Assembly (NCBI RefSeq): GCF_900101685.1
Contig: NZ_FMZZ01000016.1
Coordinates: 62,001 to 126,000, forward strand
Length of the DNA stretch: 64,000 nucleotides
Direction of reading: 5' to 3'
DNA from: Actinokineospora iranica
GTDB taxonomy: Bacteria > Actinomycetota > Actinomycetes > Mycobacteriales > Pseudonocardiaceae
Part shown: piece after piece, positions 1-11,143 of the stretch
How the letters are laid out: each line of letters opens with the position of its first letter
Numbering within the stretch: the first letter of the stretch is position 1
The notes under the pieces: generated by a model
What the model was told of the DNA's origin: nothing
Seen by the model: the letters and a program-made list of their open reading frames with translations, nothing else
The model's database searches: none
Position numbers and translations under genes: made by a program

Positions 1-25
1 CCGGTTTGGGCGGGCTACGATCCCC

Positions 26-49
26 CGTGAGTCGGGCAATCGACTCACG
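26..49. promoter_or_regulatory. Inverted repeat upstream of ctaD
   Basis: An 8-bp perfect inverted repeat (CGTGAGTC / GACTCACG) is separated by 8 bp and followed by TTTGACC. It lies about 45 bp before the ctaD start. It could be the terminator hairpin of a gene left of the window or an operator in the ctaD promoter; the sequence alone cannot decide. Confidence 0.4.
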
Positions 50-93
50 TTTGACCCGAGTCATCCCACCACGACGGAGTGCAGGAGGCAGGA

Positions 94-1872
94 GTGACGG
101 CAGTAGCCCCGCAGCCGATCGCCACGCGGCCGTATCCGGCCCGCGAGACGGCCAAGGGTTCGTACCTGCTGCGGCTGTTCCGCACGACGGACCACAAGCA
201 AATCGGCATCATGTACCTGGTCACGTCGTTCGCCTTCTTCATGGTGGGCGGCGCGATGGCCATGCTGATCCGCAGCGAGCTGGCCGTCCCCGGGCAGCAG
301 TTCCTGTCGCAGGAGCAGTACAACCAGCTGTTCACCATGCACGGCACGGTCATGCTGCTGCTGTACGCGACGCCGATCCTGTTCGGCTTCGCGAACTTCA
401 TCCTGCCGCTGCAGATCGGCTCGCCGGACGTGGCGTTCCCGCGCCTCAACGCCTTCTCGTACTGGCTGTACCTGTTCGGCGGCATCATCGTGATGACCGG
501 GTTCCTCACCCCGGGCGGCGCGGCCGACTTCGGCTGGTTCGCCTACACGCCGCTGTCGGACAAGATCCACTCTCCGGGCGTCGGCGCGGATCTGTGGATC
601 ACGGGCCTGGCTGTCGGTGGTCTGGGCACCATCCTGGGCGCGGTCAACATGCTCACCACGATCGTGTGCCTGCGCGCGCCCGGCATGACCATGTTCCGGA
701 TGCCGATCTTCACCTGGAACATCCTCATCACCAGCCTGCTGGTGCTGCTCGCGTTCCCGATCCTCACCGCGGCGCTGTTCGGCCTGCTCGCCGACCGCCA
801 GCTCGGGGCGCACGTGTTCGACCCCGCCAACGGCGGCGTCATCCTCTGGCAGCACCTGTTCTGGTTCTTCGGGCACCCCGAGGTCTACATCGTCGCGCTG
901 CCGTTCTTCGGCATCGTGTCGGAGATCTTCCCGGTGTTCAGCCGCAAACCGCTGTTCGGCTACCGCGGCCTGATCTACGCGACCCTGGGCATCGCCGCGC
1001 TGTCGGTGACGGTGTGGGCGCACCACATGTACGCCACCGGCGCGGTGCTGCTGCCGTTCTTCTCCTTCATGACCTTCCTCATCGCGGTCCCGACCGGTGT
1101 GAAGTTCTTCAACTGGATCGGCACCATGTGGAAGGGGCAGCTGACCTTCGAGACGCCGATGCTGTTCAGCGTCGGCTTCCTGGTCACGTTCCTCTTCGGC
1201 GGCCTGACCGGCGTGCTGCTCGCCGCGCCCGCGATCGACTTCCACGTGTCCGACACGTACTTCGTCGTCGCGCACTTCCACTACGTGCTCTACGGCACGA
1301 TCGTGTTCGCGACGTTCGCTGGCATCTACTTCTGGTTCCCGAAGATCACCGGCCGGTTCCTGGACGAGCCGCTGGGCAAGCTGCACTTCTGGACCACGTT
1401 CATCGGCTTCCACGGCACGTTCCTCGTCCAGCACTGGCTGGGCAACGAGGGGATGCCCCGCCGCTACGCCGACTACCTGGCCAGCGACGGCTTCACCGAG
1501 CTGAACATGGTCTCCACCATCGGTGCCTACATCCTGGGCGCGTCGACGCTGCCGTTCATCTGGAACGTGTTCAAGAGCTACCGCTACGGCGAGATCGTCA
1601 CCGCCGACGACCCGTGGGGTTACGGCAACTCGCTGGAGTGGGCCACGAGTTCGCCCCCGCCGCGGCACAACTTCACCGAGCTGCCGCGCATCCGGTCCGA
1701 GCGCCCCGCCTTCGACCTGCACTATCCGCACATGGTCGAACAGGGACACGCGGACAAGTACGTCGGCCTGATGGGCGGCAGCCACGGCCAGCCGCCCGCC
1801 CCGTCGGAGATCCTCGCCGAGAAGATGAACCCCGACGAGATCTCCAAGGGCGACCCCAAGTTGCCCAACTGA
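94..1872 (+). CDS. ctaD: Cytochrome c oxidase subunit I (aa3 type)
   Basis: This is the catalytic subunit of the aa3 terminal oxidase, which reduces O2 to water and pumps protons in the cytoplasmic membrane. The 592-residue product has the usual order of twelve hydrophobic helices and the heme-copper signatures. These include the 'HGTVM' heme a ligand region early on, '[10 protein letters not shown]' with the CuB histidine and cross-linked tyrosine, 'WAHHMYATG' with the CuB His pair, and '[12 protein letters not shown]' with the heme a/a3 histidines. I chose GTG at 94 because AGGAGG (83-88) sits five bases before it; an upstream GTG at 79 has no such site. It stands alone, as ctaD does in many actinobacteria, and is followed by serB as in mycobacteria. 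Family assignment is certain. Confidence 0.96.
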   Translation: MTAVAPQPIATRPYPARETAKGSYLLRLFRTTDHKQIGIMYLVTSFAFFMVGGAMAMLIRSELAVPGQQFLSQEQYNQLFTMHGTVMLLLYATPILFGFANFILPLQIGSPDVAFPRLNAFSYWLYLFGGIIVMTGFLTPGGAADFGWFAYTPLSDKIHSPGVGADLWITGLAVGGLGTILGAVNMLTTIVCLRAPGMTMFRMPIFTWNILITSLLVLLAFPILTAALFGLLADRQLGAHVFDPANGGVILWQHLFWFFGHPEVYIVALPFFGIVSEIFPVFSRKPLFGYRGLIYATLGIAALSVTVWAHHMYATGAVLLPFFSFMTFLIAVPTGVKFFNWIGTMWKGQLTFETPMLFSVGFLVTFLFGGLTGVLLAAPAIDFHVSDTYFVVAHFHYVLYGTIVFATFAGIYFWFPKITGRFLDEPLGKLHFWTTFIGFHGTFLVQHWLGNEGMPRRYADYLASDGFTELNMVSTIGAYILGASTLPFIWNVFKSYRYGEIVTADDPWGYGNSLEWATSSPPPRHNFTELPRIRSERPAFDLHYPHMVEQGHADKYVGLMGGSHGQPPAPSEILAEKMNPDEISKGDPKLPN

Positions 1873-1901
1873 CCTGATTGGTCGGTATTGAACGCGAGAA
1901 C

Positions 1902-4081
<2,180 letters not shown>

Positions 4082-4198
4082 ACCTGGACAAGCCGAAGAA
4101 ACTCAGCCCTCCTGCCAACCGCACCTAACGTTGCCGGGCACTCCACCCCATCGAGCAGACAGACCTAAGCCAGCCACCCCACCGAGCAAACCCCAGAG

Positions 4199-4513
4199 TC
4201 AGCGCTGCCAGACGACGAAGAGGCCGTCCTCGGTGGTGGTCATGGCTTCGACAAACGCGTCGTTGTCGAAGTTGGGCAGAGACTGGAGCCGAGCCATCAG
4301 CTCATCGGCGGAAGGGTCGCCAGCCGGGACGGCGCAGCCGCCGCCGCCCTGCTTCATCAGCAGGAAGAACACGTCCTCTTTCCACGGTCCTTCCGGGGTG
4401 GTCCGGATGGCGACTTCGGCCAGGTCAGCCCAGGACACGGTTTCCTCGTTGCCGTCAGCCAGGAGGCGCCGGACGCCGTCGTCGTCGACTGTGATGCCGG
4501 AATTGCCTGACAC
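4199..4513 (-). CDS. Small conserved hypothetical protein
   Basis: I do not recognise a named family. The 104-residue acidic, soluble protein has no signal peptide or membrane segment. It reads like an alternating beta/alpha small domain (GITVDDDGVRRLLADG..., FFLLMKQGGGGCAVPAGD) and ends in GLFVVWQR. GTG 4513 is chosen because GGAGG lies four bases upstream, whereas the earlier ATG at 4540 has no ribosome site. It lies 40 bp upstream of the dinG-like gene on the same strand but has its own start region, since the helicase begins 2 kb away. It converges on the Pth2-like gene. Confidence 0.7.
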   Translation of the reverse strand: MSGNSGITVDDDGVRRLLADGNEETVSWADLAEVAIRTTPEGPWKEDVFFLLMKQGGGGCAVPAGDPSADELMARLQSLPNFDNDAFVEAMTTTEDGLFVVWQR

Positions 4514-4552
4514 GCGACCTCCGTGGGTGGAACCGTTCAACTGGGGGGATGC

Positions 4553-6595
4553 TCAGGGTGTGGCGGCGGCGTCGAGTCTGCGGAGGGCGGCGCGGACCAC
4601 TTCGGGGTCCGTCGTCGGCCAGAAGGGCGGCAGTGAGGCGCGCAGGAAACCGCCGTAGCGGGCGGTGGCCAGCCGGGGGTCGAGGATGGCCACGACGCCG
4701 CGGTCGTTGGTCGACCGCAGGAGCCTGCCCGCGCCTTGGGCGAGCAGGAGGGCCGCGTGGGTGGCGGCCACGGTGAGGAAGCCGTTGCCGCCGCGGGCCT
4801 CGACGGCGCGTTGGCGGGCGGAGGCGAGCGGGTCGTCCGGGCGGGGGAACGGGATGCGGTCCATGATCACCAGCGACAGCGCCGGGCCGGGCACATCCAC
4901 CCCCTGCCACAGCGACAGGGTGCCGAACAGGCACGTCGCCGGGTTCTCGGCGAACTTCTTGACCAGCAGCGACGTCGAGTCCTCGCCCTGGCACAGGATT
5001 TCCTGGTCCAGCTTTTCCCGCAGCGCCGCGGTGGCCTGCTTGGCCGCGCGCATCGAGGAGAACAGGCCCAGTGTCCGGCCGCCCGCCGCCTCGACCAGCT
5101 CGCGCAGCTCGTCCAAATAGGCCGAGGGCAGGCCATCCCGACCTGGGGGCGGCAAGTGGGGGGCGGTGTAGAGGATGCCCGCGCGGCCGTGGTCGAACGG
5201 GGAGCCGACGTCGAGGCCGCGCCACCGGATGGTGTCGTCGTCGGACGGCGCCTCCTTGTCGGTGGCCGCGCCGTCGGCCTTCACCCCGGCGCGCTGGCTG
5301 CCGGGCAGACCCCACTGCTTGGCCAGCGCGTCGAACGTGCCGCCCAGGGTGAGCGTCGCCGAGGTCAGGACCGTCGTGTTCGCGCCGAACAGGCGCTCGC
5401 GCAGCAGCCCGGCCACGCCCAGCGGGGCCACCCGCAGCGTCGGCGGGCGCGGGGTGCCTGAGCCGTAGTCGCCGGTGACCCACACGACGTCGCGGCGGGC
5501 GGCGACGTCGGACCCGAACGACTCCAGCACCCGCACGGCCGTGTCGTGGACCTCTTCGAGGACCGAGATCGCGAGCTTGCGCGCGGTCGCGGCCTCGATG
5601 TCGCCCTGGCGCTCGGGACCGAGGGCGCTGACGCAGTTGTGGGCGGCGTCGCGGATCGCGGTCAGGGTGATCCGGATCGGCTCGGGCAGCGTGTCGAGCC
5701 TGCCCGCCTGCACGTCCTCCAGCACCATCGCCAGGCCTTCGCCCGCTTCGGTGAGCCGGTCGGCGGTGTCTTCCTCGATGATCCGGCCGACCCGGCGCGC
5801 GGCGATGGCCACCGAGGTCGCGGAAAGCTCGTCGGTGGCAGCCGAGGTGACCCGGTCGACCAGGTCGTGCGCCTCGTCGATGATCACCACGTCGTGCTCG
5901 GGCAGCACCTGGGCGCTGCCGAGGGCGTCGATGGCCAGCAGCGCGTGGTTGGTGACCACGACGTCCGCGCGGCCCGCCTCCGCCCTGGCGCGCTCGGCGA
6001 AGCAGTCGGTGCCGACCGGGCAGCGGGAAACCCCCAGGCACTCGCGGGCCGAGACCGACACCTGCCGCCACGACTGGTCGGACACGCCGGGCACCAGTTC
6101 GTCCCGGTCGCCCGCCTCGGTGTCGCTCGCCCACTCGCGCAGGCGGGTGACCTCGCGGCCGAGCCGGGACACCGCGAACGGGTCGAACAAGACCTGGTCG
6201 TCGGGGTCCTCTTGGGGGCCGCCGTCGAGCCTGTGCAGGCACAGGTAGTTGCGCCTGCCCTTGAGGATGGCGAACGTCGGGGTGCGGCGCAGCGACTTGG
6301 CAAGCGCTTTCGCCAGCCGGGGCAGGTCGCGGTCGACCAGCTGCCGTTGCAGCGCGATCGTGGCCGTGGAGATGACCACCGTCTTGTTCTTCTCCACCGC
6401 GTGCCGCACCGCCGGGACCAGGTAGGCCAGCGACTTCCCGGTGCCGGTGCCCGCCTGGACGGCCAGGTGATCGCCGGTGCGGATGGCGTCGTGCACCGCC
6501 TCGGCCATCTCGACCTGGCCCGGCCGCTCCGCCCCGCCCACCGCGGCGACCGCGGTGGCGAGCAGGTCGCGCAGCGAAGGGAGGGTGTCCGGCAC
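4553..6595 (-). CDS. dinG: ATP-dependent DNA helicase, DinG/XPD-like
   Basis: This is a 680-residue superfamily 2 helicase of the iron-sulphur DinG/XPD class. Walker A is at A48-S55 (AGTGTGKS) and the Walker B DEAH box is in VVIIDEAHDLVDR. Four cysteines suited to a 4Fe-4S cluster lie between them: one in RRNYLCLHRL, and three in ECLGVSRCPVGTDCF. The C-terminal helicase lobe contains FSSMRAAKQ, GTLSLWQGVDVPG and QGAGRLLR. The family unwinds 5'-3' and resolves R-loops and replication intermediates. It corresponds in context to Rv1329c, which lies near pncB in M. tuberculosis; here the surface module (6.7-11 kb) has been placed between dinG and pncB. Confidence 0.9.
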   Translation of the reverse strand: MPDTLPSLRDLLATAVAAVGGAERPGQVEMAEAVHDAIRTGDHLAVQAGTGTGKSLAYLVPAVRHAVEKNKTVVISTATIALQRQLVDRDLPRLAKALAKSLRRTPTFAILKGRRNYLCLHRLDGGPQEDPDDQVLFDPFAVSRLGREVTRLREWASDTEAGDRDELVPGVSDQSWRQVSVSARECLGVSRCPVGTDCFAERARAEAGRADVVVTNHALLAIDALGSAQVLPEHDVVIIDEAHDLVDRVTSAATDELSATSVAIAARRVGRIIEEDTADRLTEAGEGLAMVLEDVQAGRLDTLPEPIRITLTAIRDAAHNCVSALGPERQGDIEAATARKLAISVLEEVHDTAVRVLESFGSDVAARRDVVWVTGDYGSGTPRPPTLRVAPLGVAGLLRERLFGANTTVLTSATLTLGGTFDALAKQWGLPGSQRAGVKADGAATDKEAPSDDDTIRWRGLDVGSPFDHGRAGILYTAPHLPPPGRDGLPSAYLDELRELVEAAGGRTLGLFSSMRAAKQATAALREKLDQEILCQGEDSTSLLVKKFAENPATCLFGTLSLWQGVDVPGPALSLVIMDRIPFPRPDDPLASARQRAVEARGGNGFLTVAATHAALLLAQGAGRLLRSTNDRGVVAILDPRLATARYGGFLRASLPPFWPTTDPEVVRAALRRLDAAATP

Positions 6596-6676
6596 AGCGA
6601 AGACGGTACCGGTGGGGTCCGTCAGCCCGGCCCAGCGGTCGGCCGTGTCGGCTGTCAGGTGGACGGTAGGCGGGGC

Positions 6677-8044
6677 TCAGAAGGCGGGTTCGGTGTTTCT
6701 CCGGGTCTTCGTCCACCCGTTGTGGCCGCGGAGAAGCCGGATCGCGGCCCGCCAAGAGGTTATGTAGAAGGTGTAGATGTAGAGCGCGTAGGCGAATCCG
6801 TATGCGAGCGCGCGCGGGAAGCTGGTGGAAGGCTCGCACCGTTTCCGGTAGATCGGCCCCCAGATGACGAACGGGAGCAGGCCGAACGATCCGTACACGA
6901 CGAACAGGACCCAGGCGCCGTCGGTGAAGAACCAGGTGCACACCTCACCGGGCTCGGTCGCGGTGCGGAACGCCAGCAGGATGAACGGCATCGGGTAGAC
7001 CACGGTGCCGAGTAGCTGCATCCAGGGCTGCGCCAGGTAATAGAGCATCTCGGCGGCGCCGAGAGTGGACAGGTAGCGGGAGTCCCAGATGCGGCGGAGG
7101 TACCGGGAGCACTGCATGGTGCCCTGCCCCCAGCGGGTGCGCTGGGCCAGGAACCGCCGCAGGCTGTAGAGCCCTTCCTGGTCGACGTGGGTGTCCATGG
7201 TGAAACCGGTCTTCCAGCCCTCGGTGAGCAGGTGGACGCCCAGCTCGAAGTCCTCCAGCAGCGCCCCGCGCCACGGGCCGCGGGCCTCGGCGATGGAGTC
7301 CAGCGCGGACAGGCGGGTGAACTGGCCGTTGCCGCCCATCGCGATCGTGCCCGTGTGGCCGCGGGAGAGCTGGATGGCCGCGATGGCCCCGCGGAACTCC
7401 AGGTCCTGCATCCGGACCATGGCCAAGCCGAACGCGCGCCGCACGCGGCCGCCCCCGGGCGGCGGGACGCCCCGGTTGATCATCCGCACGTCGATCTGCA
7501 CCGCGCCGATGCGCGGATCACCGAAGAGGTGGTCGGCGGCGCAGACCGACAGGCAGTCAGGCGCGGGTCTGCCGTCGGCGTCGACCACGACCACGACCAC
7601 ACGGCTGGGATCGGTGTGCCTGCCCAGCCACTCCTTCAGCGCGCGGTAGGCCGAGTTCAGCGCCTCGCCCTTGCCGGTGCGCGCGTCCGGCCTGCGGCGG
7701 CTGATCAGGTGCAGGCGGCGGTCGCCGCCGTGGCGGGGGCCGCGCAGCCCCGTGACGACGCTGGCGGTGCCGTCCTCGGAGGCGTCGTCGATCACCCACA
7801 CGTGGGCGCGCGGGAAGTGCTCGCGCAGGTAGCGGACCGTGCCGCCGATGACGGCTTCCTCGTCGCGGCATGGCACGAAGAAGTGCCAGTCGAACCGGTC
7901 CGGGTCGCCCGGTTCGGCTCGGCGGCGGCGCAGGTAGGGCACCACGATCAGGCAGACGTAGGTCAGGAAGGCGACGCTCATGGTGAGCGCGAGCGCCTGG
8001 GTGAACCCCATCAGCAGCGACAGCCTCACCAGCCCACCTCGCAT
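6677..8044 (-). CDS. Membrane glycosyltransferase, family 2 (processive-synthase type)
   Basis: The 455-residue protein has one N-terminal membrane helix (residues about 12-35), a cytosolic GT-A domain and three or four C-terminal helices. This is the arrangement of cellulose/hyaluronan/poly-GlcNAc synthases. Catalytic signatures are VPCRDEEAVI at the nucleotide site, VVDADGR (DxD), LEDFELG (acceptor/base ED) and QRTRWGQG (the QxxRW processivity motif). It probably transfers a nucleotide sugar to a surface acceptor. It lies 55 bp downstream of the exosortase-family gene on the same strand and is likely co-transcribed, which suggests glycosylation of, or polymer synthesis for, the sorted surface protein (inference). 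The sugar cannot be read from sequence. Confidence 0.85.
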   Translation of the reverse strand: MRGGLVRLSLLMGFTQALALTMSVAFLTYVCLIVVPYLRRRRAEPGDPDRFDWHFFVPCRDEEAVIGGTVRYLREHFPRAHVWVIDDASEDGTASVVTGLRGPRHGGDRRLHLISRRRPDARTGKGEALNSAYRALKEWLGRHTDPSRVVVVVVDADGRPAPDCLSVCAADHLFGDPRIGAVQIDVRMINRGVPPPGGGRVRRAFGLAMVRMQDLEFRGAIAAIQLSRGHTGTIAMGGNGQFTRLSALDSIAEARGPWRGALLEDFELGVHLLTEGWKTGFTMDTHVDQEGLYSLRRFLAQRTRWGQGTMQCSRYLRRIWDSRYLSTLGAAEMLYYLAQPWMQLLGTVVYPMPFILLAFRTATEPGEVCTWFFTDGAWVLFVVYGSFGLLPFVIWGPIYRKRCEPSTSFPRALAYGFAYALYIYTFYITSWRAAIRLLRGHNGWTKTRRNTEPAF

Positions 8045-8099
8045 GGCCGGTGGCCTCGCGCGCCCACGCGCTGTGTCGACTGTTCGCTCGCAAGCTCGT

Positions 8100-8639
8100 T
8101 CACGGGACCGCCTTAGGGTCGCGGGTGGACAGCCACACGAACGACACCAGCGCCGCGGCGCCGCCGAGCACGCTGACCATCGACCCGAGCAGCGTGTGGC
8201 CCCAGTAGTAGCCGCGGTCCGCGCCCAGCCAGCCCACCAGGCCGACCAGGGTGAGGATGCGGAGCTGGTTCACCACGATCACGGCGAGGCCTGCGAAAGC
8301 CAGGGCCGTCAGCACCCGCTTGCTGACCCGAGGCCGCAGCGTGATCATCGCGGCGCCGACGACGAGCATCGGCAGCATGAGGAACGCCGAGGTGCACTCG
8401 GGGCTCATCCGCAGCCCGAACGCGTGGTCGGTCCCCAGTCCGAAGTAGACGGACTGGCGCTCGGCGGCCAGGTGCACTCCCGACGAGGTCATCAGCCGCA
8501 AGATCGCGCTGGCCAGGAACATCTCCGCGGCCCGGTAGACCCGGTTCCCGATAACCAGCGCCACAGCGAGCGCGGCGAGCGCGCCGACCAGGAGCCGGGT
8601 GCTCGCCGTGGTCCGGGACGGCGATTCGGCTGACACCAC
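8100..8639 (-). CDS. Exosortase/archaeosortase-family transpeptidase (actinobacterial type)
   Basis: This 179-residue integral membrane protein has five or six predicted helices. It carries the exosortase catalytic residues in order and in family-like contexts: Cys82 in PECTSAFLMLP, Arg127 in VVNQLRILT and His148 in YYWGHTLLG. Exosortases cleave and re-anchor secreted proteins that end in a short motif, a transmembrane helix and a basic tail. A matching substrate is encoded divergently at 8900. It is shorter than proteobacterial EpsH-type enzymes but in the range of actinobacterial and archaeal members. I believe it is of the exosortase P kind; the subfamily needs an HMM. A GT2 gene follows on the same strand. 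Confidence 0.82.
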   Translation of the reverse strand: MVSAESPSRTTASTRLLVGALAALAVALVIGNRVYRAAEMFLASAILRLMTSSGVHLAAERQSVYFGLGTDHAFGLRMSPECTSAFLMLPMLVVGAAMITLRPRVSKRVLTALAFAGLAVIVVNQLRILTLVGLVGWLGADRGYYWGHTLLGSMVSVLGGAAALVSFVWLSTRDPKAVP

Positions 8640-8772
8640 CGTCGCCTCCCTCAGTCCGCCAGTCCAGCAGGATCATCGGCGGGACCGGCAATGCGCGCGA
8701 TCGCTGAATGGGGTGGTCTTCGCCCTGCCGTCCGGGCGCGGGCGGTCAGAGCGCCGCCCGTGACACTCCAGT

Positions 8773-8804
8773 TTCGACAGTCCAATCGACACGATCGGTT
8801 AAGA
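8773..8804 (+). promoter_or_regulatory. Candidate promoter of the anchor-P gene
   Basis: TTCGAC (8773-8778) and TTAAGA (8799-8804) resemble -35 and -10 hexamers, with about 18-20 bp between them depending on register. They lie in the 260-bp divergent region before the secreted substrate gene. The longer-than-ideal spacing makes this tentative. Confidence 0.35.
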
Positions 8805-8899
8805 GTTCCGTGTCAGCGCCCGGATCGGGAGCGGTTCGGCGCGCGTGCCCCCAAGCTGGTCAACGGTCGGGGGCAGTGCTGATTCGTTTGGAGGAACCT

Positions 8900-9646
8900 A
8901 TGCGTAAGCGATGGGTGCGCCATGTCTGCCTCGGCGGCGTCGTCGTGGCCACCGCGTTGGTGACCGGTGCCGTGCCCGCGTCCGCCGAGCCAGGAGACTC
9001 GTCGGCGTACGCGGCGGACGTCAGCGTGCGAGTCCATCATGGACCCTCGCTCGACCTCGGCCCGCTGGCCGCCAGCGCCGCGGACGGCCCGGTCACCGCC
9101 CGGCACGCGACGGTCACGGCTCCCGGCGTGCTCACCACCGGGCTGGTAAGCAGCGGGGCCGCCCGCGACGACGCCACCGGGGCGGTGCACGCCGAGGCGA
9201 GCCTGACCGACGTGCGCCTCATCCTGGGCCAGCTCGGCAAGATCGGCGCGGTCAAGGTCGTCTGCGACGCCACCCAGTCCGGCACGACCGGCGCGACGTC
9301 CCTGACGCACGTCGCGCTCCCCGGCGTGTCCGTCGCGGCGAACCCCGAACCGAACACCACGCTCGCCGCGCCGCCCGGCCCGATCCCGGCGTCGCTGGTG
9401 TCGGTCGTGTTCAACGAGCAGATCCACAACGACGACGGCAGCCTCACCATCAACGGCGTCCACCTGCGGCTCACGCCGGAACTCGGCTCGGGCGACATCA
9501 TCCTGGGCCGCGCCACCTGCGGCCTGCCCTGCCCGCCGATCCCGCTGGCGAGCGGCCTGGGGCTCTGGCTCGGGCTCGGTCTGCTCACGCTCGCGGCGGT
9601 GCCGGTCGGCGTCGTCGTCCGCAGGCGCCACCGGGCGGTGGTCTGA
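8900..9646 (+). CDS. Secreted 'choice-of-anchor P' type protein, exosortase substrate candidate
   Basis: The 248-residue product starts with a Sec signal peptide (RKRW..., hydrophobic core to VTGAVPASA, cleavage near residue 30). The mature domain is rich in small and beta-prone residues (VSVRVHHGPSLDLGPL..., LTINGVHLRLTPELGSGDIILG). It ends in PCPPIPLASG, a helix of about 22 residues and the tail RRRHRAVV. That tripartite tail is what exosortases or sortases recognise. The mature region resembles the actinobacterial family in which homologous bodies carry different anchor tails ('choice-of-anchor P'). GGAGGA precedes the ATG by five bases. It is divergent from the exosortase gene and four bases from the next small ORF. 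No enzymatic motif is visible, so a structural surface role is likely. Confidence 0.8.
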   Translation: MRKRWVRHVCLGGVVVATALVTGAVPASAEPGDSSAYAADVSVRVHHGPSLDLGPLAASAADGPVTARHATVTAPGVLTTGLVSSGAARDDATGAVHAEASLTDVRLILGQLGKIGAVKVVCDATQSGTTGATSLTHVALPGVSVAANPEPNTTLAAPPGPIPASLVSVVFNEQIHNDDGSLTINGVHLRLTPELGSGDIILGRATCGLPCPPIPLASGLGLWLGLGLLTLAAVPVGVVVRRRHRAVV

Positions 9647-9647
9647 G

Positions 9648-9812
9648 ATGTACCGACAGCCGACAGGGGGAGCGATCGGCGGCGGCGCGGGCCTCGCGGC
9701 GACCGGTTCCGACATCGGGTGGTGGGTGGCGCTGGCCATCGCGCTGCTCATCGCCGGGGCCCTGCTGCTGCACGCGAGCAGGCGCGGGCGCGGACTGCCG
9801 CGCGCCGAATAG
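9648..9812 (+). CDS. 54-residue tail-only protein with LAxTG sorting signal
   Basis: The ORF begins one base after the stop of the anchor-P gene, in another frame. It encodes a short Gly-rich leader, LAATG, a helix of about 20 hydrophobic residues (WWVALAIALLIAGALLL) and the tail HASRRGRG. This is a complete cell-wall sorting signal of the LAxTG kind used by class E sortases, but it has no signal peptide and no passenger domain. It could be a genuine tiny membrane protein, a relic of a lost sortase substrate, or an alternative anchor reached by frameshifting from the upstream gene. Nothing resembling a slippery site stands out. Confidence 0.6.
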   Translation: MYRQPTGGAIGGGAGLAATGSDIGWWVALAIALLIAGALLLHASRRGRGLPRAE

Positions 9813-9865
9813 GACACGCCCGACAACCACGCGGAACGAAAGCTCTTATGTTGGGAGAGGCGGCT

Positions 9866-11143
9866 GTGCACGACGAAGTCCTCATGCTGGTAGGCACCAG
9901 GCCGGAGGCGGTCAAGGCGGCTCCGGTCGCGCTCGCCCTCGCCGGGCACCCCACGCTGCGGCCGGTGATCGTCCACAGCGGACAGCACCCGGGGATGGTC
10001 GAGCAGGCGCTGGCCCCGTTCGGGCTGGCGCCGCGGGAGACGCTGTCGGTGCGCCGCCACGCGGGCGGCCAGGCGGAGTTCGTGTCCGCCTTGCTGCCCG
10101 CCCTCGACGCCGTCCTGGAGCGACGGGCGCCACGCGCGGTCCTCGTCCAGGGCGACACCACGACGACGCTGGCGGGCGCGCTCGCCGCGTTCTGGCGGGG
10201 CATCCCGGTTGCGCACCTGGAGGCCGGGCTGCGCACCGGCGACCTGACGGCCCCGTTCCCGGAAGAGGGCAACCGGCAGATGGTCGCCCGGGTGGCGGCG
10301 CTGCACCTGGCCCCGACGCCCGCCGCGGCGGCCGCGCTGCGGGCGGAGGCGGTGCCGGACGAGGCCATCGCCGTCACCGGCAACACCGTCGTGGACGCGG
10401 TGCTGCACATCGCCGCGGCGGGACTGCCCCCGGTGAGCCCGGCGCTGGCCGCGGCAGAGCGGACCGTCGAGGCAGGCGGCGGCAGGCTCGTCCTGGTCAC
10501 CGTGCACCGCAGGGAGTCGTGGGGCGCGCCGCTGGACGAGGTGCTGCGGGCGGTGCGCGCCGTGGCCGACCGGTACCTGGACGTGCTGGTCTTGCTGCCC
10601 GCGCACCCGAACCCGGACGTCCAGGGCCAGGTCGTCCGGGCGCTCGGCGGCCACCCCCGGATCGCGATCACCGAGCCGCTGGACTACTCCGACCTGGTGC
10701 GCGCGTTGCGCCAGGCCGCGCTGGTCGTCACCGACTCCGGCGGCATCCAGGAGGAAGCCCCCAGCTTCGGCGTGCCGGTGCTGGTGGCCCGCGAGACCAC
10801 CGAGCGGATGGAGGCGGTGCGGGCGGGCTGCGCGTGGCTGGTGGGCACCGACGCCGCCCGCCTGCTCGACGCGGCCGAGCGGGTGCTCACCTCGGGAATG
10901 CGGGTGCCCGCCGACCGCAACCCGTTCGGCGACGGCCGCGCCGCCCAGCGGGTGTGCGCGGCCCTGGAGCGGCTGCTGCGTCAGCCCACGTTCGGCGTGC
11001 CGACCAGCGCGACCTCGGCCTCCCGCAGCCGCGCCAGCGCGGTCTCCACCGTGGGCGCGGACACCCCGGCGGTCAGGTCGAGCAGCACGGTCGTGGCGAA
11101 CCCGGCCGCGGCGGCGTCGAACGCGGTGGCCCGCACGCAGTGA
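9866..11143 (+). CDS. wecB: UDP-N-acetylglucosamine 2-epimerase (non-hydrolysing)
   Basis: It interconverts UDP-GlcNAc and UDP-ManNAc for surface polysaccharide synthesis. Signatures are LVGTRPEAVKAAPV at the N-terminus, VQGDTTTTLAGAL, HLEAGLRTGD (active-site acidic and histidine region), TGNTVVDAV, VTVHRRESWG, LPAHPNPDV and VTDSGGIQEEAPSFG with TTER. GTG 9866 is chosen because GGGAGAGG ends five bases upstream; an ATG at 9848 is less well placed. The recognisable domain ends near 10980 (CAALERLL), close to the usual 370 residues. The frame stays open for a further 53 codons that lie antisense to the end of pncA. Whether this tail is really translated is uncertain. A role with the exosortase/GT2 module is inferred from position. 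Confidence 0.9.
   Translation: MHDEVLMLVGTRPEAVKAAPVALALAGHPTLRPVIVHSGQHPGMVEQALAPFGLAPRETLSVRRHAGGQAEFVSALLPALDAVLERRAPRAVLVQGDTTTTLAGALAAFWRGIPVAHLEAGLRTGDLTAPFPEEGNRQMVARVAALHLAPTPAAAAALRAEAVPDEAIAVTGNTVVDAVLHIAAAGLPPVSPALAAAERTVEAGGGRLVLVTVHRRESWGAPLDEVLRAVRAVADRYLDVLVLLPAHPNPDVQGQVVRALGGHPRIAITEPLDYSDLVRALRQAALVVTDSGGIQEEAPSFGVPVLVARETTERMEAVRAGCAWLVGTDAARLLDAAERVLTSGMRVPADRNPFGDGRAAQRVCAALERLLRQPTFGVPTSATSASRSRASAVSTVGADTPAVRSSSTVVANPAAAASNAVARTQ

Noticed and set aside
8813-10654. 613-codon minus-strand ORF opposite the anchor-P and wecB genes
   Set aside because: It is Arg/Gly/Asp-rich nonsense typical of antisense frames and spans two well-supported genes.
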